This document shows positions 1 through 7,200 of a stretch of 15,536 bases of DNA, piece by piece (positions within the stretch are counted from its first letter, which is position 1; every line of letters starts with the position of its first letter). This DNA is from an uncultured Clostridium sp. GTDB taxonomy: Bacteria > Bacillota > Clostridia > Lachnospirales > Lachnospiraceae. The position numbers and the translations under genes are program-made. The notes under the pieces are model-generated. The model ran no database searches. It was not told the origin of the DNA and was given only the letters and a program-made list of their open reading frames with translations. The DNA is taken from positions 1 to 15,536 of the forward strand of contig UQFC01000064.1 in NCBI GenBank assembly GCA_900540335.1. Reading direction: 5' to 3'.

Positions 1-80
1 TATTAGAATTTTCAGGGTTTTAAACACTGTTCAATTTTTCATTTTCAAGGTTCATGTTGTTGCTTGTTTTCAGAAGCAAC
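1..80 (-). other. rRNA operon leader (gene itself beyond the left edge)
   Basis: The segment opens with a hairpin (59-80, GTTGCTT/AAGCAAC stem, loop CTGAAAAC). The minus-strand motif GAACCTTGAAAAT (41-53) follows, with TTGAACAG after it. This resembles the 'GAACCTTGAAAA..GAACAG' leader found before 16S genes in Clostridia. No rRNA sequence is visible, so the 16S gene is inferred to start shortly beyond position 1. A tRNA-first operon is a less likely alternative. Confidence 0.75.
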
Positions 81-86
81 TTTTTA

Positions 87-115
87 AGTATATCACAGTT
101 ACTTTTGTTTGTCAA
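87..115 (-). promoter_or_regulatory. rRNA operon promoter P2 (sigma-A)
   Basis: On the minus strand there is -35 TTGACA (110-115), a 17-nt spacer and -10 TATACT (87-92), again preceded by an A/T-rich UP-like tract (116-135). It is 94 bp downstream of P1. The start site should fall near position 80, directly at the 5' base of a hairpin (59-80). Confidence 0.85.
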
Positions 116-135
116 CAACTTTTTTATTTTTCTTT

Positions 136-174
136 CGAACTTTTTAAAGTTCGCTGCCGCCGTTTTCAGCGGCG
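136..174 (-). other. hairpins between the tandem rRNA promoters
   Basis: Two hairpins lie between P1 and P2. The P1-proximal one (158-174) has a 5-bp CGCCG/CGGCG stem and loop CTGAAAA in the minus-strand RNA, and lies at the very start of the P1 transcript. The second (136-153) is a perfect 8-bp palindrome, CGAACTTT-TT-AAAGTTCG, just upstream of the P2 A-rich tract. No U-tract follows either on the minus strand, so neither looks like a terminator. Confidence 0.6.
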
Positions 175-180
175 AGTTAT

Positions 181-209
181 ATAATACCAAACCTCCGGAC
201 AAATGTCAA
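181..209 (-). promoter_or_regulatory. rRNA operon promoter P1 (sigma-A)
   Basis: Read on the minus strand there is a perfect -35 TTGACA (204-209), a 17-nt spacer and a -10 TATTAT (181-186). The -35 is preceded by an A-rich tract (about 210-232) that fits an UP element. The 16 bases TGTCAACAACTTTTTT (plus strand, 204-219) recur exactly at promoter P2 (110-125), so the two promoters are a duplicated pair. Tandem consensus promoters with A-rich upstream tracts are typical of rRNA operons. Transcription runs toward position 1. Confidence 0.85.
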
Positions 210-232
210 CAACTTTTTTCATTTTTTTTAAA

Positions 233-587
233 TTAGTACTTCGGGATTTCAAGGCATACAGAATACACAAATACCTCTTTGTTTAGATACTGCATAAACT
301 GACCGTTCTGATTCAGGCACTGCACTCTGACAGCCACTATGCCTTGAAAATTCCCATTTACCATTTTCTTTGAAAATCAGACAGAAGTTTCCCGTTCCTG
401 TACAGGTCTTCTTTAGATAAGATATTCCGGCAGACAGAATGATGCCGGAGAAAAAACACCTTCCATACCATATGCTGTTTCTAAAAAACAAACGCTCCGT
501 CAAACCATACCGGACTGCGCTTTCTTCTTCGAATCAGACCTGCCCATCCTAGCACAGGAAATTTCTCTCTTCAATACTTTTTCCAAA
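233..587. other. gap without a confident gene; possible gene remnant
   Basis: No convincing gene lies between the LytTR gene and the rRNA promoters. Two minus-strand frames are open: a TTG-started 84-codon frame (249-503), and a 43-codon ATG frame (233-364) reading MVNGNFQGIV...EIPKY. The second has protein-like composition but no ribosome binding site. The two overlap in different frames, as an eroded gene would. A 6-bp inverted repeat (CCGGCA/TGCCGG, about 428-449) has T-runs upstream rather than downstream on the minus strand and is not a clear terminator. Confidence 0.3.
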
Positions 588-965
588 TTATACCGTTTCC
601 ATACCGTTTTGCCCTGTTTTTCTGCATTTTTTTGTTTCATAAAAATATGCTCTCACAGCCTCCAGTACCTGTTTTTTTCTGCTGGCACTAACAGGCACCC
701 GATCTCCGTTCCTGAGAATCGCCTCAGTACTGCTCAGTGCTTCCAGATACTTCATATGTATCAGATAAGAATAGTGAGTTCTCAGTACCGGCATCTCCTT
801 CAAATATTCTTCCTCCTCCTGCATACATTTTCCTATCGGATATGTTCTGTTATGTGTATGCACATAAATATTCCGTTCTTCTAAATGGATATAATAAATA
901 TCCCTTTCATACAGATGAATCAGCTTTCCTTTAAATTCCCATACATATTCCTTTTCTTTTTTCAC
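588..965 (-). CDS. Stand-alone LytTR DNA-binding domain protein
   Basis: Almost the whole 125-residue protein is one LytTR-type DNA-binding domain. The core runs from the EFKGKLIHLYERDIYYI strand region through RTHYSYLIHMKYLEAL to GDRVPVSASRKKQVLEAV, the classic end of the fold. There is no receiver, membrane or sensor domain, so it is not a complete LytR/AgrA-type response regulator. I chose the GTG at 963-965 because GGGGGAGAAGG sits just upstream; a longer open frame continues to 1121. That extension is basic low-complexity sequence and runs through a tandem repeat whose period (38) is not a multiple of three, so it is unlikely to be coding. The gene has no obvious partner: the YuiD terminator lies upstream and the rRNA promoters downstream. 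Stand-alone LytTR proteins commonly regulate nearby or own promoters; the target here is unknown. Confidence 0.75.
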   Translation of the reverse strand: MKKEKEYVWEFKGKLIHLYERDIYYIHLEERNIYVHTHNRTYPIGKCMQEEEEYLKEMPVLRTHYSYLIHMKYLEALSSTEAILRNGDRVPVSASRKKQVLEAVRAYFYETKKCRKTGQNGMETV

Positions 966-1000
966 GTTTCCTTCTCCCCCTGCTTTCCCTGATATAAATA

Positions 1001-1074
1001 CTGCTCTGACCACGACAAGATCGTCTCTATGATCAGTTCTGCTCCGATCACGGCAAACTCGTTTCTGTGACCAG
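1001..1074 (-). repeat. 38-bp-period tandem direct repeat upstream of LytTR gene
   Basis: Plus-strand copies at 1001-1036 and 1039-1074 match at 28 of 36 positions, and seven of the eight differences are transitions. Within each copy a TGRTCR half-motif occurs twice in the minus-strand reading, giving four half-sites spaced about 23, 15 and 23 nt apart. The repeat ends 36 bp before the LytTR start codon, around where a promoter should be. LytTR regulators bind imperfect direct repeats, so an autoregulatory operator is a reasonable inference. Confidence 0.6.
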
Positions 1075-1148
1075 CTTCGCTTCCGACGCACGCCGTTCCC
1101 CGCGGAGTGTTTTTCTGTCATAGCCGAACCTTCCTATGGTATAAAACC

Positions 1149-1185
1149 ATAATTGACCTGCCGGATTCCCCGACAGGTCAATTAT
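1149..1185 (-). terminator. Rho-independent terminator after glgA-yuiD
   Basis: A 16-bp stem closes on a 5-nt loop. In the minus-strand RNA, AATTGACCTGTCGG pairs with CCGGCAGGTCAATT with a single G-U wobble, extended by two A-T pairs. ATGGTTTTAT follows, giving a short U-rich tail. It lies about 75 bp past the YuiD stop codon and separates that operon from the LytTR gene. Confidence 0.75.
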
Positions 1186-1259
1186 ATTAACGCAGTATTT
1201 GTTATTTTATAACAGGTTTTGTCAGAAAATGACGAAAATTCGCTGAACCACCGTTTTTC

Positions 1260-1721
1260 CTATCTGTACATCTGGTGAATCGTCAGCGCCAGAAGGATTC
1301 CCAGTACGGCTCCTGCAAAAACCTGAAGGGGAGTGTGCCCTACTAATTCCTTTAAACGTATCTGAAAATGTTCATCATCCAGGCGAAAAAAATCCTGATC
1401 CATAATCAGATTCAGAAGTTTTGCCTGCTTTCCTGTCTCCTGACGGACACCAATGGCATCATACATAACTACTGCTGCCAGTACAAAACAAATCGCAAAC
1501 TCAAAGGATTCCACTCCGTAGCATACAGCTGCGGACGTTGTCAGCGCACATACTGTCGATGAATGGGAGCTGGGCATACCTCCAGAACCAACCAGTCGCT
1601 CTGCGGAAAAGCTTCTGTTCAGAGCAAAATCAAAAATTGTTTTCAAAAGCTGCGCCACAGTCCATCCCACCAGGGCACTGATCAGAACCTCATTACTCAG
1701 CAGTTTATCCCAAAAGCTCAT
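1260..1721 (-). CDS. Divergent PAP2-family membrane protein (YuiD/DUF212)
   Basis: This 153-residue protein matches the DUF212/YuiD family, a divergent branch of PAP2-type acid phosphatases. The family signature GSGGMPSSHSS spans about 46-55, with P50-S-S-H53 resembling the PSGH motif of PAP2 phosphatases. It is followed by YDAIGVRQETGKQA (about 87-100) and by GHTPLQVFAGAVLG near the C-terminus. Hydrophobic segments at about 12-32, 60-90 and 130-150 indicate an integral membrane protein. The length matches the family. The ATG follows GAGGCGAAGG, and the gene starts 18 bp after glgA, so the two are probably cotranscribed and share the terminator downstream. The family's substrate is not established; phosphatase activity on a lipid phosphate is only suggested by homology. 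Confidence 0.88.
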   Translation of the reverse strand: MSFWDKLLSNEVLISALVGWTVAQLLKTIFDFALNRSFSAERLVGSGGMPSSHSSTVCALTTSAAVCYGVESFEFAICFVLAAVVMYDAIGVRQETGKQAKLLNLIMDQDFFRLDDEHFQIRLKELVGHTPLQVFAGAVLGILLALTIHQMYR

Positions 1722-1739
1722 GCATCCTTCGCCTCTTTT

Positions 1740-3185
1740 TTAATAACCAATCAGCCAGTCATACAGCTCCTGATACTTCTTCGCAGAGGTATTCCAGGAG
1801 AAATCTGCAGCCATGGCCCGATCAATAATCTTGTTCCACTCGCGTTTCTTATTATAGTAAATATACTTAGCATAATTTACCGTATCCAGCATCTCATGAG
1901 CATTGTAATTTGCAAATGAGAATCCGGTACCCTTGCCTTCATACTCATTATAAGGCTCTACCGTATCCTTCAGACCGCCCGTCTCACGAACAATCGGAAC
2001 CGTACCGTAACGCAGAGCCATCAGCTGGCTCAGTCCGCACGGCTCAAACAGAGACGGCATCAGGAATGCATCGCAGCCTGCATAGATCTTATGAGACAGT
2101 TCATTTGAATAATAAATCTGGGCAGATACCCGATCATGATATTTCCAGTCATAGTGGCGGAACATATTTTCATACTGTTCATCGCCGGTTCCCAGAACAA
2201 CCAGCTGGATATCCTCTGCACAAAGCTCATCCATCACAGCCTGAATCAGATCCAGTCCCTTCTGATCCGTCAGACGGGAAACGATTCCTACCATGAATTT
2301 CTTGTCATCCACCGGAAGTCCCAGCTGCTCCTGAAGCGCTCTCTTATTTTTCACTTTTTCCTTGCGGAACGTTCTGGCATCATAAGTCTGGGCAATCATG
2401 GTATCCGTAGCCGGGTTGAATTCATTGTAGTCAATTCCATTGACAATACCGCGAAGACTGTTGGATCTTGCCCGCATCAGACCATCCAGTCCCTCTCCGT
2501 AAAACGGCATCTTAATCTCTTCTGCATAAGTCTGGCTTACTGTGGTCACTGCATCTGCAAATACGATACCGCCCTTTAACATATTGCCGTCCTTGTATGC
2601 CTCCAGCTTGTCCGGGGTGAAATAGTAATCCGGCAGCATGGAAAATCTCTGAATCGTCTTAACATCCCATACACCCTGGAATTTCAGGTTATGAATGGTC
2701 ATAACGGATTTCATATTGGAGAAGAATTCTCCGCCCCGGAATCTGTCTTTTAAGTAAACGGGGATCAGACCGGTCTGCCAGTCATGACAGTGAACCACAT
2801 CCGGCTTAAATCCAATCACAGGCAGTGCTGACAGTGCTGCATTACAGAAGAAGGAGAACTTCTCCAGGTCGTAATACCAGTCACCGTAAGGCTTCGCTCC
2901 ATTAAAATAAGCTTCATTGTCAATAAAATAAAAGGTAATTCCGTCATAGACATACTGCATAATGCCTACATAGCGGCTCTGTCCAAGATAATCCATGTAA
3001 AAATGATTCACATAAGTCATCTCGTTGCGCCACTTTTCATTAATACACAGGTATTTGGGAATCATTACCCTCACATCAAAATACTGTTTGTCAAAACACT
3101 TGGGAAGAGATCCCGCTACATCGGCCAAACCGCCCGTTTTAATAAAAGGTACAGCCTCAGATGCTACAAACAAAATATTTTTCAT
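1740..3185 (-). CDS. glgA: Glycogen synthase (ADP-glucose, GT5)
   Basis: This enzyme transfers glucose from ADP-glucose to the non-reducing end of a growing alpha-1,4-glucan. The 481 residues match the usual bacterial GlgA length (about 477). The N-terminal nucleotide-sugar loop KTGGLADVAGSLPK starts at K16. The DVVHCHDWQTGLIPVYLK region, the acceptor-side TIHNLKFQG segment and VNGIDYNEFNPATD are all typical. The C-terminal Rossmann half has GIVSRLTDQKGLDLI and the donor-site PSLFEPCGLSQL (E381) followed by RETGGLKDTV. The ATG is preceded by a strong AGGAGGGG. It lies directly downstream of spo0A (111 bp) and 18 bp before the YuiD gene. No other glg gene is in the window. Many clostridia store polysaccharide before sporulation, so the position next to spo0A may matter, though that is inference. 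Confidence 0.95.
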   Translation of the reverse strand: MKNILFVASEAVPFIKTGGLADVAGSLPKCFDKQYFDVRVMIPKYLCINEKWRNEMTYVNHFYMDYLGQSRYVGIMQYVYDGITFYFIDNEAYFNGAKPYGDWYYDLEKFSFFCNAALSALPVIGFKPDVVHCHDWQTGLIPVYLKDRFRGGEFFSNMKSVMTIHNLKFQGVWDVKTIQRFSMLPDYYFTPDKLEAYKDGNMLKGGIVFADAVTTVSQTYAEEIKMPFYGEGLDGLMRARSNSLRGIVNGIDYNEFNPATDTMIAQTYDARTFRKEKVKNKRALQEQLGLPVDDKKFMVGIVSRLTDQKGLDLIQAVMDELCAEDIQLVVLGTGDEQYENMFRHYDWKYHDRVSAQIYYSNELSHKIYAGCDAFLMPSLFEPCGLSQLMALRYGTVPIVRETGGLKDTVEPYNEYEGKGTGFSFANYNAHEMLDTVNYAKYIYYNKKREWNKIIDRAMAADFSWNTSAKKYQELYDWLIGY

Positions 3186-3234
3186 CTACAAACCCCTCCT
3201 ATAATATCAGCCCGTCCCTGCAGACTCTCATTAC

Positions 3235-3268
3235 TGTATAGTATACAATATTTAGACAGATTTAGGAA
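3235..3268 (-). promoter_or_regulatory. Possible glgA promoter with palindromic -10 region
   Basis: In the minus strand a TATACT -10 (3240-3245) lies 17 nt from a weak TTCCTA -35 (3263-3268). The -10 sits inside a perfect 13-bp palindrome, TGTATA-G-TATACA on the plus strand (3235-3247), which could be an operator or coincidence in AT-rich DNA. No clear terminator separates spo0A from glgA, so read-through from spo0A is also possible. Confidence 0.35.
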
Positions 3269-3296
3269 GTATATTCTGAGAAAAATCGGAACCTTT

Positions 3297-4100
3297 CTAG
3301 ATTCTTTTGTAATCCAGTCGTATTTTATCCGAAATCAGCGCAATAAATTCAGAATTTGTCGGTTTTCCCTTCCCATTACTGACAGTATATCCAAAAAGTT
3401 CATGAATGGTATCCAGTCTTCCGCGGCTCCACGCCACTTCTATCGCATGACGGATTGCCCGCTCCACACGGCTTGACGTTGTATTATGACGCTTGGCTAT
3501 GGCCGGATAAAGAACCTTGGTTACGGAAATCAGCATGTCCTCTTCCTCAACTGATATTTCAATCGCATCCCTCAGATACTGGTAGCCTTTAATATGAGCA
3601 GGAATCCCGATTTCATGAAGCAGTCTGGTAACATCATGCTCCAGATTCTGCCGCATATACTCCTCCTTATCCACATAAGGCTTTACCTGCTTCAATTCTC
3701 CTCCCGGCATGGAAGTTCCTTCACCGCATACCCGCCGGATTTTATCCATCACCACATCCTTGTTAAAGGGTTTCATAATATAATAGCTGGCTCCAAGCTG
3801 AAAGGCATCCGATGCAATCTGCTCGCTTCCGGCTGCTGTCACCATAATAAAAGACGGCACCGGTTTTCCCGCCCGTTCCTTTTTCACCCGTTCCATCACA
3901 GAAATCCCGTCCAGCTTCGGCATAATCACATCCATCAGCACCAGATCCGGGTTGGTTTTCATAATCATTTCATAGGCATCTTCCCCGTTATCTGCTTTCG
4001 CTATCACGCGAAAACCGCTTTCCTGCTCCAGCATATCATTCAGCAGATTCATCATCTGCGGATTATCCTCTGCAATCGCCACATTTAATTCGTTCAACAC
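3297..4100 (-). CDS. spo0A: Sporulation master regulator Spo0A
   Basis: Spo0A is the response regulator that commits the cell to endospore formation. The 267-residue length matches the family. The receiver domain (about 5-125) has the acidic pocket E11-D12, phosphoacceptor D57 in LVLMDVIMPKLDG, the MVTAAG switch strand and K110 in YYIMKPFNKD. The linker leads to the C-terminal effector domain (about 150-267), which carries the diagnostic recognition helix SSRVERAIRHAIEVAWSRG (209-227) and GKPTNSEFIALISDKIRL. Translation probably starts at GTG (4098-4100), 5 nt after AGGAGG; the next codon TTG, 8 nt away, is also possible. It has its own sigma-A promoter and an unusual leader. spoIVB, normally just upstream, is over 10 kb away here. 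No 0A box (TGTCGAA) is visible in the leader. Confidence 0.98.
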   Translation of the reverse strand: MLNELNVAIAEDNPQMMNLLNDMLEQESGFRVIAKADNGEDAYEMIMKTNPDLVLMDVIMPKLDGISVMERVKKERAGKPVPSFIMVTAAGSEQIASDAFQLGASYYIMKPFNKDVVMDKIRRVCGEGTSMPGGELKQVKPYVDKEEYMRQNLEHDVTRLLHEIGIPAHIKGYQYLRDAIEISVEEEDMLISVTKVLYPAIAKRHNTTSSRVERAIRHAIEVAWSRGRLDTIHELFGYTVSNGKGKPTNSEFIALISDKIRLDYKRI

Positions 4101-4131
4101 AAAATCCTCCTGTTTCCTTGTTATAATTTGT

Positions 4132-4161
4132 ATTATAGCCGCTTAGTTTGTCCCCTGGCAA
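4132..4161 (-). promoter_or_regulatory. spo0A sigma-A promoter
   Basis: The minus strand shows -35 TTGCCA (4156-4161), an 18-nt spacer and a perfect -10 TATAAT (4132-4137). The start site should fall near 4125, giving a short leader of about 25 nt that still contains the AGGAGG site. I could not fit a sigma-H consensus, which drives the second spo0A promoter in Bacillus. Confidence 0.7.
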
Positions 4162-4171
4162 CGAAATTCCA

Positions 4172-4189
4172 TCGCCAAGTTTCGCCAAG
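4172..4189 (-). repeat. CTTGGCGA direct repeat upstream of spo0A -35
   Basis: The octamer CTTGGCGA (minus strand) occurs twice with a 10-bp period (4182-4189 and 4172-4179), one helical turn apart, ending 10 bp upstream of the -35. Both copies would face the same side of the helix, as in an activator site placed for contact with RNA polymerase. The binding protein is unknown. Confidence 0.45.
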
Positions 4190-4247
4190 ATCCGCAACTA
4201 TATATAACGGAAAACAGGAGGATTTGTAACAGTCCTCTTACAATATT

Positions 4248-7200
4248 TTATTTTGTTTCACAATCCATACAATGAATCACTGCAGGAATCAGAGGTTTCT
4301 CGCACCGCTCAGTCAGATATTTCTGAAGCAGTTCTGCATTCGGCTGATTCTTTCCGTATACATCCAGAGTCAGAACCATGGTATTTCCTGCGCCGTATTC
4401 CACATAGGCCTCTGCCCGCTCTACGCCCGGATACTGGCATGCAGTATCTTCCAGACGGTATAAATCCAGGAAATGACGTCCGGTCAGACTTTCTGTCATA
4501 ATAATCCTTCCGCCCTGCTCCAGCATATGAATGGATCCGTCAGGCAGAATCCGCGCTGTACGTGATGTCTGGTAAAGAACACCCGGCCCATAAGGATTGG
4601 TAATCTGATCCACACAGTCAGCCGGCTTGTGATCCATAATATACAGGGTTCCCCATCCGCCAAACGGTTTCTTTCTGCAGTTTTCATCCAGCACATAAGC
4701 CTTTACCTTCGTCTCTGCTGTTACATCGGTGATCAGGCGGCTTCCTGCCTCCCAGTTAACAATTCCTGCCTCCACAAAATAGTGCTTGGGGAAAAGTTCA
4801 TCCGGCAGATGACGTTTCAGACGTCTTGCAAAATGTTCATCCATCATTGCTTCTGCCACACATTCCACAGCAGTCATAAATACCTGCAGCTGCTGTCTGT
4901 CAAACCGGTTCTCCCAGTAACGCAGCTCATAATAATATCCTCTGTCATCAGAAAATACCTGCAGGTGGAATGGCAGGGAATCCAGCTGGATTCTCTGGCG
5001 CTCTGCCGGATAACCGCCAATGGTATTGATATTTAAAATATCTCCCTGATACTGGAAGAACATCTCGTCCGCATGGAGATTGGACATATAGCACCGCATG
5101 GTTGCCATAATCTGACGGCCGGATCGTTTCAGCATCTCTTCCACGGTTTCCTCTTTATTTTCCGTATACCGGAAATAATAGGTTCTGAACAGCGGACCTG
5201 CCAGGCGGTTCCAGCGGCTGTCTGTTCTTCCGCTGTGGATAGATGTGCTGACAGTATCCTTCTCATTGGAAAACAGGCTGATGCAGTAATTGTATGCAGT
5301 CAGGAATACCACATTTTCTGATACCCCGTTCTCGTGGCAGAATGCTGTCAGCTTTTTCCGGCTAATCTTCTCAAACCGGCTGCGCAGCGCTGCATTTACT
5401 CCAAAATCAAGCCCTCTGTTTTCTTTTTTCGTCAGAATACTTCTGCGGATTCTCAGATCCTTCATCTGCTCTGTGAAATACCGGATATTTTCTTCTCTTC
5501 CGCCTTCTTCATCCCGCTTTTTCTCATCCAGAATATACTCGTAAAAGGTGTATTCTGACGGAATTGCAGCCTTTCCGGCATAGAGAGCATTGATATCCTC
5601 AAACAGTACATTCATCGTCATGCCGTCTCCCATAATGTGGGCAACATCCATGAAGAAATATTTTTCTGTCTCTGTCTGATACAGGGCAATGTGATAAAGA
5701 GGCTCTCCCGGTCCATAGGTATACGGACGCAGAAGTCCTTTTTTCTCCTCCTCCCACTGGGCATCCGTCAGATGATGAATGGGAATATCGACCTCTTTCC
5801 AGTCGTCACGGAAGTTCATATAGGCGCCTGTCTCCTGATCAAACTGGATCACATCCTTCAGCTCAGGATGCAGCTCAAACACCTGCTCTACAGAGCGTTT
5901 CAGAAGACGCAGATCCACCCTGGGGTCTAACCGGTAGAAGAAGGGCAGATTGGCTGTTGTATTGCCCCGCATTACATAGGCAAAGAACATCTGCACACCG
6001 GTCAGAGGATACTTGGGTCTCCAGGAATAATCGGTACGTCCCTGGCCTTCCTTCTCTTTTGCCACTTCTTCCAGCTTCAGAATGGATGCATGGCTCATCA
6101 GTTCGTCCAGAGTAATGGAAATCTTCAAATCATTGTAAAGATCCGTCAGCAGAAGCACACTGCCCATGGAATCCAGGCCGGCCTCATAAAGCTCTGTGTC
6201 AATACCGAAACGGCTGTGTCCAAGCACGTTGGATACACAGGTATAGAGCTTCTCCTGAAACTCTGTTTCCGGACGGCGAACCTGAGCCTCCTGCTCCTTT
6301 TCTTCTTTCTTCTTTGTAAAATACTGATTTCGGATAATCTTCTTGGAAGAGGTTTTTGCAAACGGAACCTCCCGGATCCGGCACTGCATAATCCTCTTGT
6401 AGGACGGAAGATTCTGATTGTGCTTTTTAATAATCTCCTGAACCGTTCCTTCAATATCGCTGATATTGGCTGCCTCTGCATATTTAAAATTCGGATAAAC
6501 CTCCGCGCAGATCGCATCATCCTCACCAAAGACCAGAATATCCTCAATCAGGCGCTCATCCTCAAACAGATTCTCCAGCTGCTCAGGCGCAACATTTTCT
6601 CCGTTGCTTAAAATGATCAGGTTCTTTTTCCGGCCGGTCAGATACAAAAATCCTTCTTCATCCAGATGGCCGATATCTCCGGTACGAAGCCATCCGTCCT
6701 CTGTTATTGCCTCTGCTGTCTTATCCGGCTCCTTGTAATATCCCATCATAACAGACGGACTCTTTACCTGGATCTCTTCGTCCACAATTCTCACCTGACA
6801 GCCCTCTACTATTTTTCCCACACTGGCCACCTTATCCGGACGGTTCCAGTCAGGGGCGGAAATCTTTGGAGAACACTCAGACATACCGTATCCCTGAGCA
6901 ATAGAAATTCCCAGGCGTCTGTAATTTTCAGCCAGCTCCGGAGCCAGATATCCGCCTCCGCTGACTACCTTATGCAGACGTTTTCCCAACACCTCTTCCT
7001 TAATCTGGAAAAGAGATTTTCCAGGCTGCTGCCGGCTCATAATCGCAATTCTGTTGTAAAGTCCCTTTGCCATCATAGGCACCATACGCATCACCGTCGG
7101 CTCAAACAGAAGAATATGAGCAGCCAGCTTTGTCATATCCCGGTTCAGGCACAGGGTACTTCCGTAACGAATCACAATCAGAACATCTCCGTTAATGCAA

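Larger units (their letters stand above)
4100..4226 (-). promoter_or_regulatory. Long-range inverted repeat covering the spo0A RBS
   Basis: The spo0A ribosome binding region (minus strand, AAACAGGAGGATTT, 4102-4115) has an exact 14-nt complement upstream (AAATCCTCCTGTTT, 4212-4225). With one-base bulges the match grows to about 17 bp (4100-4117 against 4209-4226). The promoter start site lies between the two arms. Only messages entering from the upstream gene contain both arms and could hide the ribosome site; spo0A's own message lacks the upstream arm. Confidence 0.65.

Noticed and set aside
966..1121. N-terminal extension of the LytTR protein up to an ATG at 1121
   Set aside because: The residues are basic low complexity, the region holds a tandem repeat out of frame with codons, and a strong ribosome site precedes the GTG at 965.
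4100..4250. 0A box or sigma-H promoter for spo0A autoregulation
   Set aside because: No TGTCGAA or reverse, and no acceptable sigma-H pair, could be found in the leader.
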